Origin: an uncultured Eubacteriales bacterium
GTDB taxonomy: Bacteria > Bacillota > Clostridia > Oscillospirales > Acutalibacteraceae
Direction: 5' to 3'
Length of the DNA: 13,482 nucleotides
NCBI GenBank assembly: GCA_900321905.1
Contig: ONXZ01000016.1
Span: forward strand, 1-13,482
In this document: in pieces, positions 7,253 through 13,482 of the stretch
Numbering within the stretch: the stretch's first letter is position 1
Layout of the letters: each line of letters opens with the position of its first letter
Made by a program: the position numbers and the translations under genes
The notes under the pieces: generated by a model
What the model was told of the DNA's origin: nothing
The model's input: the letters and a program-made list of their open reading frames with translations, nothing else
Databases searched by the model: none

Positions 7253-8740
7253 ATGAAAACTACACTCAAAAAATTATCCTGCTTTTTGCTTGCACTGGTT
7301 ATGGTGATGTCGATTGCCACAACAGCGTTTGCAAAAACTGCAAAAACGCCTGTGATTCTTGTACATGGTCTGGGTGCAAACCCTGTGTATGAGAATGTCG
7401 GCACAGACAGTCAGGCGGAGATTCAAAATCTCGGTCTTGGCAATATCGCCTCTACTATTTTCCAAAACAAGGCTGTTGTTAACGAGGTTGTTAAAATGCT
7501 CGACTCACAGCGCAAGCCTAACAGGAAAAAACTCATTAACGGTCTTGCAAAGGTCGTTACAAAAGATAACGTTATCAACTGCACAAAGAACGGTAATGTT
7601 AAAAAAGGCCAGGGCGTTATCAACTACTGGACAACGCCGCTGTCTAAACATAAGAGTTATTGGCAGAACGCCGACGTTGCTGAGAGCGCAATCGCACGTC
7701 AACTGTGCAAAACTTACGGCGCAAAGAATGTTTACTGTTTCAATTACGACTGGCGTCAGGACGTTTGCCTGACTGCAAAGCAACTTAATCAGTACATTAA
7801 ACTCATCAAAAAGCAGACAGGCGCAAAGAAAGTTTCTGTTATCGGATGTTCGCTCGGCGGCGCAGTTCTTTCGGCTTACATTGATGCTTACGCAAAGCAG
7901 AAAGACCTCAAAACCGCTGTGTTTGTTAACCCTGCAATCGGCGGTGTTGACGTTGCAAGAGCATATGCGCTTGACCTCAAAATCAGCAAAAAGAGCGTTA
8001 TCGCTTACCTCAAGTGTATGGAAACTGCGTTCAACGGCGGCGAACTTCAGAGCCTGTTCAGAGCAATCGGCGTTGTCGGCGATGTCAGAGTGGGCTATCT
8101 TGCAAACAATCTGAGCAAGTTTGTAAACAACAAAACTACCGTTAAACAGATTTATATGCAGGTGCTTAAACCGTGGATTGGCAATATTCCGTCGCTTTGG
8201 GAGTGTATACCATACGACAGTTTTAACGCTGCTACAAACAAGTTGAGCAAGATGGGATTCCTTGACAAAAAGTCGGGCGTTTACAAAAAAATTAAGAAGT
8301 ACCACGGCGTGCAGGGCAGATTTAACAAGAACATCAAAAAAATTAAAAAGTCAGGCGTTCAGGTTGCGATTTTTGCAAGTTACGGCACTATGGGTATTCC
8401 GATTACGTCAAAGGTAAACAACCAGACTGACGCGCTTATTGATACCAAGTATGCTTCCGCCGGCGCAACAGTTGCCAAGTACGGCAAAAAACTCAAGGCT
8501 AAAGGCAAGTATGTGTCGGGCGACAAGGTGATTAATGCAAAAACTTGTGCGCTGCCTGATAATACATGGTTCTTAAACGGTATTCAGCATATGCGTTTTT
8601 ACTACGGTTCAGACGCTACTAAACTCGTTGCAAACATTGCTTGCGGCAAGGTCAAGGCTAACGTCAAAGCCGTTAAGAAAAAATATAAAAAAGGTCAGTT
8701 CCTCAAAGAGGTTAACAGAAAACTGGTCAATGTTAAATAA
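7253..8740 (+). CDS. Secreted LCAT-like alpha/beta hydrolase (lipase/acyltransferase family)
   Basis: This 495-residue secreted protein probably hydrolyses an acyl ester such as a lipid. Residues 1-27 are a Sec signal peptide with cleavage after AFA. The mature protein begins with the strand and oxyanion motif VILVHGLG (His38-Gly39). NYDWRQD, about 40 residues before the nucleophile, matches the YDWR motif of the lecithin:cholesterol acyltransferase-like family. The nucleophile elbow is VIGCSLGG with Ser200, where the usual His of GHSxGG is Cys. VSGDKVINAK (Asp424) corresponds to the family GDGTVP region, and GIQHMRF supplies His446, so a Ser-Asp-His triad in the right order can be proposed. 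The C-terminus is strongly basic (VKKKYKKGQF), suggesting retention at the negatively charged cell surface. The start is supported by AAAGGA eight bases upstream and by the signal peptide. The gene ends before a good terminator at 8785-8822. Substrate is unknown; esterase, lipase or transacylase are all possible. Confidence 0.85.
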   Translation: MKTTLKKLSCFLLALVMVMSIATTAFAKTAKTPVILVHGLGANPVYENVGTDSQAEIQNLGLGNIASTIFQNKAVVNEVVKMLDSQRKPNRKKLINGLAKVVTKDNVINCTKNGNVKKGQGVINYWTTPLSKHKSYWQNADVAESAIARQLCKTYGAKNVYCFNYDWRQDVCLTAKQLNQYIKLIKKQTGAKKVSVIGCSLGGAVLSAYIDAYAKQKDLKTAVFVNPAIGGVDVARAYALDLKISKKSVIAYLKCMETAFNGGELQSLFRAIGVVGDVRVGYLANNLSKFVNNKTTVKQIYMQVLKPWIGNIPSLWECIPYDSFNAATNKLSKMGFLDKKSGVYKKIKKYHGVQGRFNKNIKKIKKSGVQVAIFASYGTMGIPITSKVNNQTDALIDTKYASAGATVAKYGKKLKAKGKYVSGDKVINAKTCALPDNTWFLNGIQHMRFYYGSDATKLVANIACGKVKANVKAVKKKYKKGQFLKEVNRKLVNVK

Positions 8741-8784
8741 AATCCGACCTCATCGGTCAACTGATTTTAAGCATTAGCAAATCG

Positions 8785-8835
8785 GACAGAGTAGCAGATT
8801 AATCTGTATCTGCTACCCTGTCTTTGTCTATTTAT
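8785..8835 (+). terminator. Intrinsic terminator of the secreted hydrolase gene
   Basis: GTAGCAGAT (8791-8799) pairs with ATCTGCTAC (8808-8816), and after one A/C mismatch GACAG (8785-8789) pairs with CTGTC (8818-8822). The loop is eight bases. A T-rich run (TTTGTCTATTTATTTC) follows at once. Confidence 0.75.
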
Positions 8836-8860
8836 TTCTTTCTATATATCTTAAGCCGGC

Positions 8861-8895
8861 AATGTTCAATTGGGGACTGTCCCCAATTGAACATT
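8861..8895. repeat. Perfect 35-base palindrome upstream of nifJ
   Basis: Seventeen bases starting AATGTTCAATTGGGGAC are exactly inverted around a single central T at 8878. As RNA or single-stranded DNA it would form a 16-base-pair hairpin with a 3-base loop. It ends 42 bases before the nifJ -35 box and has no T-tract, so it is neither an ordinary terminator nor inside the core promoter. It may be a mobile palindromic repeat or a regulator site. Confidence 0.85.
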
Positions 8896-8937
8896 GTGTC
8901 TGCATACGCGCGTGTTTAATTGTACAAAAAATAATGG

Positions 8938-8966
8938 TTGAATTTGCATTTATATAGTGTTATAAT
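8938..8966 (+). promoter_or_regulatory. sigma-A type promoter of nifJ
   Basis: TTGAAT at 8938-8943 and TATAAT at 8961-8966 are separated by 17 bases. This gives a short leader of roughly 37 bases before the ATG at 9011. The strength of the match fits a highly expressed central-metabolism gene. Confidence 0.8.
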
Positions 8967-9010
8967 ATACACTGCTAAAATATAAAATTATGATTCGGGA
9001 GGAATATCCA

Positions 9011-12000
9011 ATGGCAAGAACTAAAAAAACCATGGACGGTAACAGTGCTGCGGCTCACGTTAGTTATGCGTTTACCGAAGTAGCTGCTATCTACCCAATC
9101 ACCCCTTCATCACCAATGGCTGAAGAAACTGACGCCATGGCTGCAAAGGGCGTGAAAAACCTTTTCGGTCAGACCGTTAAGGTTGCCGAACTTGAATCTG
9201 AAGCAGGTGCAGCAGGTGCTGTACACGGCTCACTTTCAGCAGGCGCACTCACAACAACATACACTGCTTCGCAGGGTCTTTTACTTATGATTCCTAATAT
9301 GTACAAGATTGCCGGCGAACTTATCCCAAGCGTTATCCACGTTTCGGCTCGTTGCGTATCTACTCACGCGCTGAACATCTTTGGCGACCATTCAGACGTT
9401 ATGGCTTGCCGTCAGACAGGTTACGCAATGCTTTGCTCTGCAAACGTTCAGGAGGTTATGGACCTCGGCGCTGTGGCTCACCTTTCAACACTTAAGAGCC
9501 GTGTACCGTTCCTTCACTTCTTCGACGGCTTCCGTACTTCTCACGAAGTTCAGAAGATTGAAACATGGGATTACGAAGATTTGCGCGACCTCATTGATAT
9601 GCAGGACGTTGCAGACTTCCGTAAGAGAGCGCTCAACCCGGAGCGTCCTGTACTTCGCGGTTCTGCTGAGAACAGCGACATTTTCTTCCAGCACAGAGAG
9701 GCTTGTAACAAGTATTACAACGATGCTGTTGCTACAACACAGATGTATTTTGACAAAGTTAACGAGAAGATTGGCACTAACTATCAACTCTTTAACTACT
9801 ACGGCGCAGAGGACGCAGAGCGTGTAATTATCGCTATGGGTTCTGTTTGCGATACTATTAAGGAAACTGTTGACTTCCTCAACGCTCGCGGCGAAAAGGT
9901 TGGTATGGTTTGCGTTCACCTTTACAGACCGTTCTCAGTTGAGCATCTTGTTAACGCTATCCCTGAAACTGTTAAGAGCATTTCTGTTATCGACAGAACT
10001 AAAGAGCCGGGTTCACTTGGCGAGCCGCTTTATCTTGACGTTGTTACCGCGCTCAAGGGTACAAAGTTTGACGCTGTGCCTGTATACGGCGGTCGTTACG
10101 GTCTTGGTTCAAAGGACACTCTTCCTGCTCACGTTATCGCGGTGTTCGCTAACATGAACGCACCTGAGCCAAAGAAAGAGTTTGTTCTTTCAATCGAAGA
10201 TGACGTTACAAATCTTTCACTCCCGATTACCGAAACTCCTGACACCACACCTGCAGGCACAACTTCATGTAAGTTCTGGGGTCTTGGTTCAGACGGTACT
10301 GTTGGTGCAAACAAAGACTCTATCAAGATTATCGGCGACCACACCGATATGTTTGCTCAGGGCTACTTCTTCTACGATTCAAAGAAGTCAGGCGGTATCA
10401 CAGTATCTCACCTTCGTTTCGGTTCATCTCCGATTACTTCAACTTATCTTATCAACAAGGCTAACTTCGTTGCCTGCCATAACCCTTCATACGTTACAAA
10501 GTACGATATGGTTCAGGATTTGGTTCCGGGCGGCACATTCCTCCTCAACTGCATTTGGTCACCGGAGGAACTTGACGCTAACCTTCCTGCTTCTATGAAG
10601 CGTTACATCGCAGAAAACGATATTAACCTCTACACAATCAACGGTATCAAGATTGCTGAGGAAGTTGGTCTTCCGGGCCGTGCTTCAACAATTCTTCAGT
10701 CAGCATTCTTCACCATCAGCGGTATTCTCCCTGTTGACGAAGCAATTAAGTATATGAAGGAAAAGGTTGTTGCTAAGTTCTCAAAGAAGGGCGATGCTAT
10801 CGTTAACGCTAACTGCAACGGTATTGACCGTGGCTCACAGGAAGTTGTTAAGATTGACGTTCCTGCTTCCTGGAAGGACGCTACTGACGAGCCTCGTGAA
10901 CTTGATGTTCCAACCGAAAGACCTGAAATGAAGAAGTTTGTTAAGGAAATCCTTGACCCGGTTGGCAGACTTCACGGTGACGACCTCCCTGTATCTGCAT
11001 TCCTTGACAAAGCGGACGGCGTATACCCACAGGGTTCTGCTGCATTTGAAAAGCGTGGCGTTGCTATCAACGTTCCTGAGTGGGATCCAACAAAGTGCGC
11101 ACAGTGTAACCGTTGCTCAATGGTTTGCCCGCACGCAGTTATCCGTCCTGTTGCTCTTAACGCTGACGAGGCAGCAAACGCACCTGCAGAGGCTAAGATG
11201 GTTGACCTCAAAGTTCCGAAGGACAGCGGTCTCAAGTATGCGCTTATCGTATCTACTCTCGACTGCACAGGCTGCGGCTCTTGCGCAAACGTTTGTCCTA
11301 CAAAGTCACTCACTATGAAGCCAATCGCTTCTCAACTTGACGCTCAGAAGGCTTACGACGCACTTGTTGACATCGACATCAAGCCTGAAGTTGACAAGCC
11401 AACAATTATCGGCGTTCAGTATAAGAAACCTTATCTTGAGTTCTCAGGCGCTTGCGCCGGCTGCGGTGAAACACCATATGCTAAACTCATCACACAACTT
11501 TACGGTGACAAGATGTATGTTGCAAACGCAACAGGTTGTTCATCAATCTGGGGCGGCTCAGCACCTTCAACTCCTTACACAGTTGACAAGAACGGACACG
11601 GTCCTGCTTGGTCAAACTCACTGTTTGAGGATAACGCAGAGTTCGGCTACGGTATGTGGCTTGCTCAGAAGCAGATTCGTGAAAGACTTGCTGCTGACGC
11701 ACAGACACTCTCTGAAAACGGCGTAAAAGAGGCTGACGCTTGGCTCGCAACTTACGAGGACGCTTCTAAGAATGAAGCAGACGCTAACGCTCTCATTGCT
11801 GCTCTCAAGGCTGCTAACCTTTCAGGCGACGCTGCTGCAGCGGCAGAGGACTTCCTCAAAGACGCTGACTATGCTTCAAAGAAATATCAGTTCATCTTCG
11901 GTGGTGACGGCTGGGCTTACGATATCGGCTTCGGCGGACTCGACCACGTTATCGCTTCAAACGAAGATGTTAACATCGTAGTATTCGATACCGAGGTTTA

Positions 12001-12538
12001 CTCTAACACAGGCGGACAGGCTTCAAAGGCTACACCAACAGGTGCCGTTGCTAAGTTTGCCGCTTCAGGTAAGGTTGTTAAAAAGAAAGACCTTGCTCAG
12101 ATTGCTATGTCTTACGGCTACGTTTACGTTGCTCAGGTTGCTATGGGCGCTGACTATAACCAGTGCTTAAAGGCATTCCAGGAGGCTGCTGCTTATAACG
12201 GTCCTTCAATCGTTATCTGCTACGCTCCTTGTATCAACCACGGTATCAAGATGCCGTTCAACCAGACAGAACAGAAGAAGGCAGTTGCTGCAGGTTACTG
12301 GAATCTGTTCAGATACAACCCTGCACTTATTGCCGAGGGCAAAAACCCGTTCTCACTCGACAGCAAGGCTCCGTCTGCTGACTACATTGAGTTCATCGAG
12401 GGCGAAACAAGATACTCTGCACTCAAGCGCTCATTCCCGGGCAAGGCAGAGGAACTCTTCTCAATCGCTGCTGAAAACTCAATTGATAAGTACAACAAAC
12501 TCGCAAGACTTGTTGACTACTACGCACCGGCAGAATAA
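9011..12538 (+). CDS. nifJ: Pyruvate:ferredoxin (flavodoxin) oxidoreductase, single-chain
   Basis: This 1175-residue cytoplasmic enzyme converts pyruvate, CoA and oxidised ferredoxin to acetyl-CoA, CO2 and reduced ferredoxin, the main exit from glycolysis in anaerobes. The start at 9011 gives MARTKKTMDGNSAAAHV, the normal family N-terminus. GGGAGGA at 8997-9003 lies seven bases before it, inside the codons an upstream in-frame ATG at 8990 would add. Domains in order: thiamine-pyrimidine domain with YPITPSS, Glu64 and Arg114; transketolase C-like domain; gamma/EKR region (EKRGVAINVPEW); ferredoxin domain with Cys696, 699, 702, 706 and Cys752, 755, 758, 762 for two 4Fe-4S clusters; TPP domain with CAGCGE (Cys815, 818), GCSSIWG (Cys843), GGDGWA (Asp966) and APCINHG (Cys1074). 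Those last positions are each offset by three from the Desulfovibrio africanus enzyme, so the protein is complete. It is monocistronic between its own promoter and the hairpin at 12554-12586. Confidence 0.98.
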   Translation: MARTKKTMDGNSAAAHVSYAFTEVAAIYPITPSSPMAEETDAMAAKGVKNLFGQTVKVAELESEAGAAGAVHGSLSAGALTTTYTASQGLLLMIPNMYKIAGELIPSVIHVSARCVSTHALNIFGDHSDVMACRQTGYAMLCSANVQEVMDLGAVAHLSTLKSRVPFLHFFDGFRTSHEVQKIETWDYEDLRDLIDMQDVADFRKRALNPERPVLRGSAENSDIFFQHREACNKYYNDAVATTQMYFDKVNEKIGTNYQLFNYYGAEDAERVIIAMGSVCDTIKETVDFLNARGEKVGMVCVHLYRPFSVEHLVNAIPETVKSISVIDRTKEPGSLGEPLYLDVVTALKGTKFDAVPVYGGRYGLGSKDTLPAHVIAVFANMNAPEPKKEFVLSIEDDVTNLSLPITETPDTTPAGTTSCKFWGLGSDGTVGANKDSIKIIGDHTDMFAQGYFFYDSKKSGGITVSHLRFGSSPITSTYLINKANFVACHNPSYVTKYDMVQDLVPGGTFLLNCIWSPEELDANLPASMKRYIAENDINLYTINGIKIAEEVGLPGRASTILQSAFFTISGILPVDEAIKYMKEKVVAKFSKKGDAIVNANCNGIDRGSQEVVKIDVPASWKDATDEPRELDVPTERPEMKKFVKEILDPVGRLHGDDLPVSAFLDKADGVYPQGSAAFEKRGVAINVPEWDPTKCAQCNRCSMVCPHAVIRPVALNADEAANAPAEAKMVDLKVPKDSGLKYALIVSTLDCTGCGSCANVCPTKSLTMKPIASQLDAQKAYDALVDIDIKPEVDKPTIIGVQYKKPYLEFSGACAGCGETPYAKLITQLYGDKMYVANATGCSSIWGGSAPSTPYTVDKNGHGPAWSNSLFEDNAEFGYGMWLAQKQIRERLAADAQTLSENGVKEADAWLATYEDASKNEADANALIAALKAANLSGDAAAAAEDFLKDADYASKKYQFIFGGDGWAYDIGFGGLDHVIASNEDVNIVVFDTEVYSNTGGQASKATPTGAVAKFAASGKVVKKKDLAQIAMSYGYVYVAQVAMGADYNQCLKAFQEAAAYNGPSIVICYAPCINHGIKMPFNQTEQKKAVAAGYWNLFRYNPALIAEGKNPFSLDSKAPSADYIEFIEGETRYSALKRSFPGKAEELFSIAAENSIDKYNKLARLVDYYAPAE

Positions 12539-12553
12539 TAAAAAACGACTCCC

Positions 12554-12590
12554 TTGGGAGAGCCTTCGTAAAGAAGGTTCTCCCAATTAA
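12554..12590 (+). terminator. Probable terminator behind nifJ
   Basis: TTGGGAGAGCCTTC (12554-12567) pairs with GAAGGTTCTCCCAA (12573-12586) through 14 pairs, one a G-T wobble, around a GTAAA loop. It starts 15 bases after the nifJ stop. Only a weak TTAAATT stretch follows instead of a strong T-run, so efficiency is uncertain. Its last two bases overlap the outer arm of the hairpin array at 12585. Confidence 0.6.
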
Positions 12591-12741
12591 ATTAATCCTT
12601 TCGGATTAATGAAATATTCTTGCAGAATATGAAATTGCTTCACAATGAAATACGCCTGCGGCGTATGTAGGATTAATTTAATTTCATATCGAGCAAAGCG
12701 AGATATTTCATACCGCAGGTATTTCATATTGCCTGCAATAT
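12585..12741. repeat. Array of mini-hairpins with ATGAAAT/ATTTCAT linkers
   Basis: A 14-base inverted repeat (12585-12598, 12670-12683) frames the first half. Inside it are ATTAATCC/GGATTAAT (12591-12610), ATATTCT-TGC-AGAATAT (12614-12630), ATTG/CAAT (12634-12646) and ATACGCC-TGC-GGCGTAT (12650-12666), joined by ATGAAAT-type linkers. After 12683 the linkers read ATTTCAT, the complementary orientation, and join ATATC/GATAT (12686-12706), ATACC-GCA-GGTAT (12710-12722) and ATATTGC-CT-GCAATAT (12726-12741). Linkers are constant while stem sequences differ and still pair, which indicates selection or a copying process that maintains structure. It occupies the gap between nifJ and the next gene and contains no gene. 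Confidence 0.85.
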
Positions 12742-12834
12742 TTCATTTATTATAGACAGTTCTTTTTCGGTCAGTTTTTTCTTTTTCGGATTTGTCTTTA
12801 CAAATCCTATGCTCGCTGCAATGTGTGACACAGG
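12742..12834. other. Remainder of the nifJ downstream gap, no gene called
   Basis: This stretch is T-rich on the plus strand and holds one 8-base-pair hairpin (GGATTTGT 12788-12795 with ACAAATCC 12800-12807, CTTT loop) without a T-tract behind it. A short minus-strand open frame with protein-like composition runs through it and is discussed among the findings, but there is no ribosome binding site for it. Confidence 0.5.
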
Positions 12835-12863
12835 TTGACATATTGAGAATGATTAATTATAAT
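12835..12863 (+). promoter_or_regulatory. Perfect-consensus sigma-A promoter
   Basis: TTGACA at 12835-12840 and TATAAT at 12858-12863 match both consensus boxes exactly with a 17-base spacer. It lies 34 bases upstream of the small membrane-protein gene at 12898. Confidence 0.88.
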
Positions 12864-12897
12864 TGAAAAGAGGCAATAAAACCGTGAGGTGTTTTGA

Positions 12898-13335
12898 ATG
12901 ACAAACAAAATAAAAGCAGTGACTTCTTTATGCATATTATCTGTTGTTGTACTAATTGGCGTTCTTATGTCATTTGGCAGTAAAGCTCATACGCAAACAT
13001 TTGATTTTAAAAATTCTGACAGTATAAGCATCGGTGACATAGAGGGAAATCACCTGACGGAAATAAAAGGCGCAGACAAGACGTTTATTGAAAACTTTTG
13101 CTCCGTTAAGAATGCTGTAAACGGTAATGTTGAAACCCCTGCGTGTTTTTTTGATACGGTGGAAATCATAATTGTTAAAGACAACGAAACATATATTATT
13201 TATCCGTCGGGAGATGATTGCAATAATCTTGCTATTGACTACAAAGGAGAGAGCTATTACGGCGGCATGGCTGATAGCATGGTAACGTTTAAGAGCATAC
13301 TTAGAAAAAACAACATTCCGTGGTACTGGGGATAG
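12898..13335 (+). CDS. Small membrane-anchored or secreted hypothetical protein
   Basis: This 145-residue protein has one hydrophobic segment at about residues 8-26 (LCILSVVVLIGVLMSFG) after a short positive N-terminus. The remaining 120 residues should therefore lie outside the membrane, either anchored by this segment or released if it is cleaved. There is no lipobox. The outer part is acidic to neutral and mixed alpha/beta in character, with two cysteines in FCSVKNA and ACFFDTV that could pair outside the cell, a third in DDCNNLA, and an aromatic end NIPWYWG. I do not recognise a family or motif. The start is supported by GAGGTG six bases upstream. It stands alone behind a perfect-consensus promoter, suggesting strong constitutive transcription, and is followed by a hairpin that may also be the edge of an insertion sequence. 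Confidence 0.8.
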   Translation: MTNKIKAVTSLCILSVVVLIGVLMSFGSKAHTQTFDFKNSDSISIGDIEGNHLTEIKGADKTFIENFCSVKNAVNGNVETPACFFDTVEIIIVKDNETYIIYPSGDDCNNLAIDYKGESYYGGMADSMVTFKSILRKNNIPWYWG

Positions 13336-13395
13336 ATGACCTTTTACTGAATAAAAAAGATAAACAAAGAAGTCGGCTGTGTTAAATGCAAGTGT

Positions 13396-13437
13396 AAAAT
13401 GAAAGTGGACACGAAAAGTGTTCGCTTTCATTTTTTG
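13396..13437 (+). terminator. 17-bp hairpin with T-tract before the edge gene
   Basis: AAAATGAAAGTGGACAC (13396-13412) pairs with GTGTTCGCTTTCATTTT (13418-13434) through 17 pairs including two G-T wobbles, with a GAAAA loop and further T residues behind. It would terminate transcripts from the gene ending at 13335. If it belongs to an insertion sequence, it would shield the element's gene from outside transcription. Confidence 0.7.
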
Positions 13438-13467
13438 TTGTATAATAAAGAAAAAGGAGGAAATAAA

Positions 13468-13482
13468 ATGGGAAAGCAAAGG
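13468..13482 (+). CDS. First five codons of a gene running off the window (possible IS OrfA)
   Basis: ATG at 13468 follows a strong AAGGAGG ribosome binding site at 13454-13460 by seven bases, and the visible protein is MGKQR. A TATAAT at 13441-13446 could be its -10 box, though no good -35 is seen. The basic start and the context fit a transposase OrfA of the IS3 type, but five residues cannot establish this; any gene with a basic N-terminus would look the same. Confidence 0.5.

Larger units (their letters stand above)
13393..13482 (+). mobile_element. Probable left end of an insertion sequence, cut by the window edge
   Basis: The stretch from TGTAAAATGAAAGTGGACAC onward looks like an IS3-type terminal region: GTGGACAC-like ends are familiar in that family, and a promoter -10 (TATAAT 13441-13446) plus a strong ribosome binding site lead straight into a gene beginning MGKQR. 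The right end and the transposase body are outside the window, so family and even identity as an IS are inferences. Confidence 0.4.

Noticed and set aside
7505..8305. 266-codon open frame on the minus strand
   Set aside because: It lies entirely inside the secreted hydrolase gene, has a Cys- and Val-rich composition typical of antisense reading, no ribosome binding site and no recognisable motif.
9485..9919. 144-codon open frame on the minus strand within nifJ
   Set aside because: Shadow of the conserved PFOR coding sequence; no start signals and Leu/Val/Asn-rich antisense composition.
12585..12741. Hairpin array as a CRISPR array
   Set aside because: Units are only about 16-30 bases, each repeat is a palindrome with a changing stem, the linker is constant rather than unique, and no cas gene is nearby.
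12585..12741. Hairpin array as a tRNA-like or rRNA gene
   Set aside because: No T-loop GTTCRA, anticodon arm spacing or acceptor end is present; the stems are too short and too many.
12970..13479. 169-codon open frame on the minus strand across the small membrane-protein gene and the edge hairpin
   Set aside because: It is antisense to a gene with a perfect promoter and ribosome binding site, reads through the terminator-like hairpin, and has low-complexity Phe/Ile/Val composition.

Overview
The window looks like chromosomal DNA of a strictly anaerobic, fermentative Gram-positive bacterium of the class Clostridia, most likely a gut Oscillospiraceae/Ruminococcus-type organism. The evidence is a single-chain pyruvate:ferredoxin oxidoreductase, a cytoplasmic GH3 glycosidase typical of fibre-degrading Firmicutes, Sec-secreted proteins with Big_2 and FN3-like domains ending in Lys-rich C-termini, strong AAAGGAG-type ribosome binding sites, and near-consensus sigma-A promoters with 17-base spacers. 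The lineage is inferred from gene types and style, not from a marker gene.

Layout, left to right. 1-114 is the 3' end of an unidentified gene. 197-3523 encodes a large secreted Ig-like repeat protein with its own promoter and a strong terminator. 3816-4412 on the minus strand encodes a small orphan protein with a papain/C39-like Cys...His pattern. 4572-7025 encodes a GH3 beta-glucosidase-type enzyme. 7253-8740 encodes a secreted LCAT-like alpha/beta hydrolase. 9011-12538 encodes pyruvate:ferredoxin oxidoreductase (nifJ/por). 12898-13335 encodes a small membrane-anchored hypothetical protein behind a perfect-consensus promoter. The right edge cuts into what looks like the left end of an insertion sequence, with only the first five codons of its gene visible.

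The genes do not look like one operon. Four of them have a clear promoter of their own, and terminators or palindromes separate most of them. Functionally they fit one lifestyle. GH3 trims oligosaccharides in the cytoplasm, glycolysis delivers pyruvate, and PFOR converts it to acetyl-CoA plus reduced ferredoxin. The two secreted proteins and the small membrane-anchored one act at or outside the cell surface.

The least ordinary material is intergenic. There are four different palindromic elements: (i) two GTAG-headed palindromes in inverted orientation at 7105-7170, organised like an enterobacterial REP/BIME pair; (ii) a perfect 35-base palindrome at 8861-8895 just upstream of the nifJ promoter; (iii) an array of at least six mini-hairpins at 12585-12741 joined by ATGAAAT/ATTTCAT linkers, whose orientation flips halfway and whose first half is enclosed by a 14-base inverted repeat; (iv) a repeat-like stretch at 3645-3815. 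No tRNA, rRNA, CRISPR array, riboswitch or complete transposase gene is visible. I do not see a clear new multi-gene system; the hairpin array and the GTAG palindrome pair are the best candidates for something under-described.
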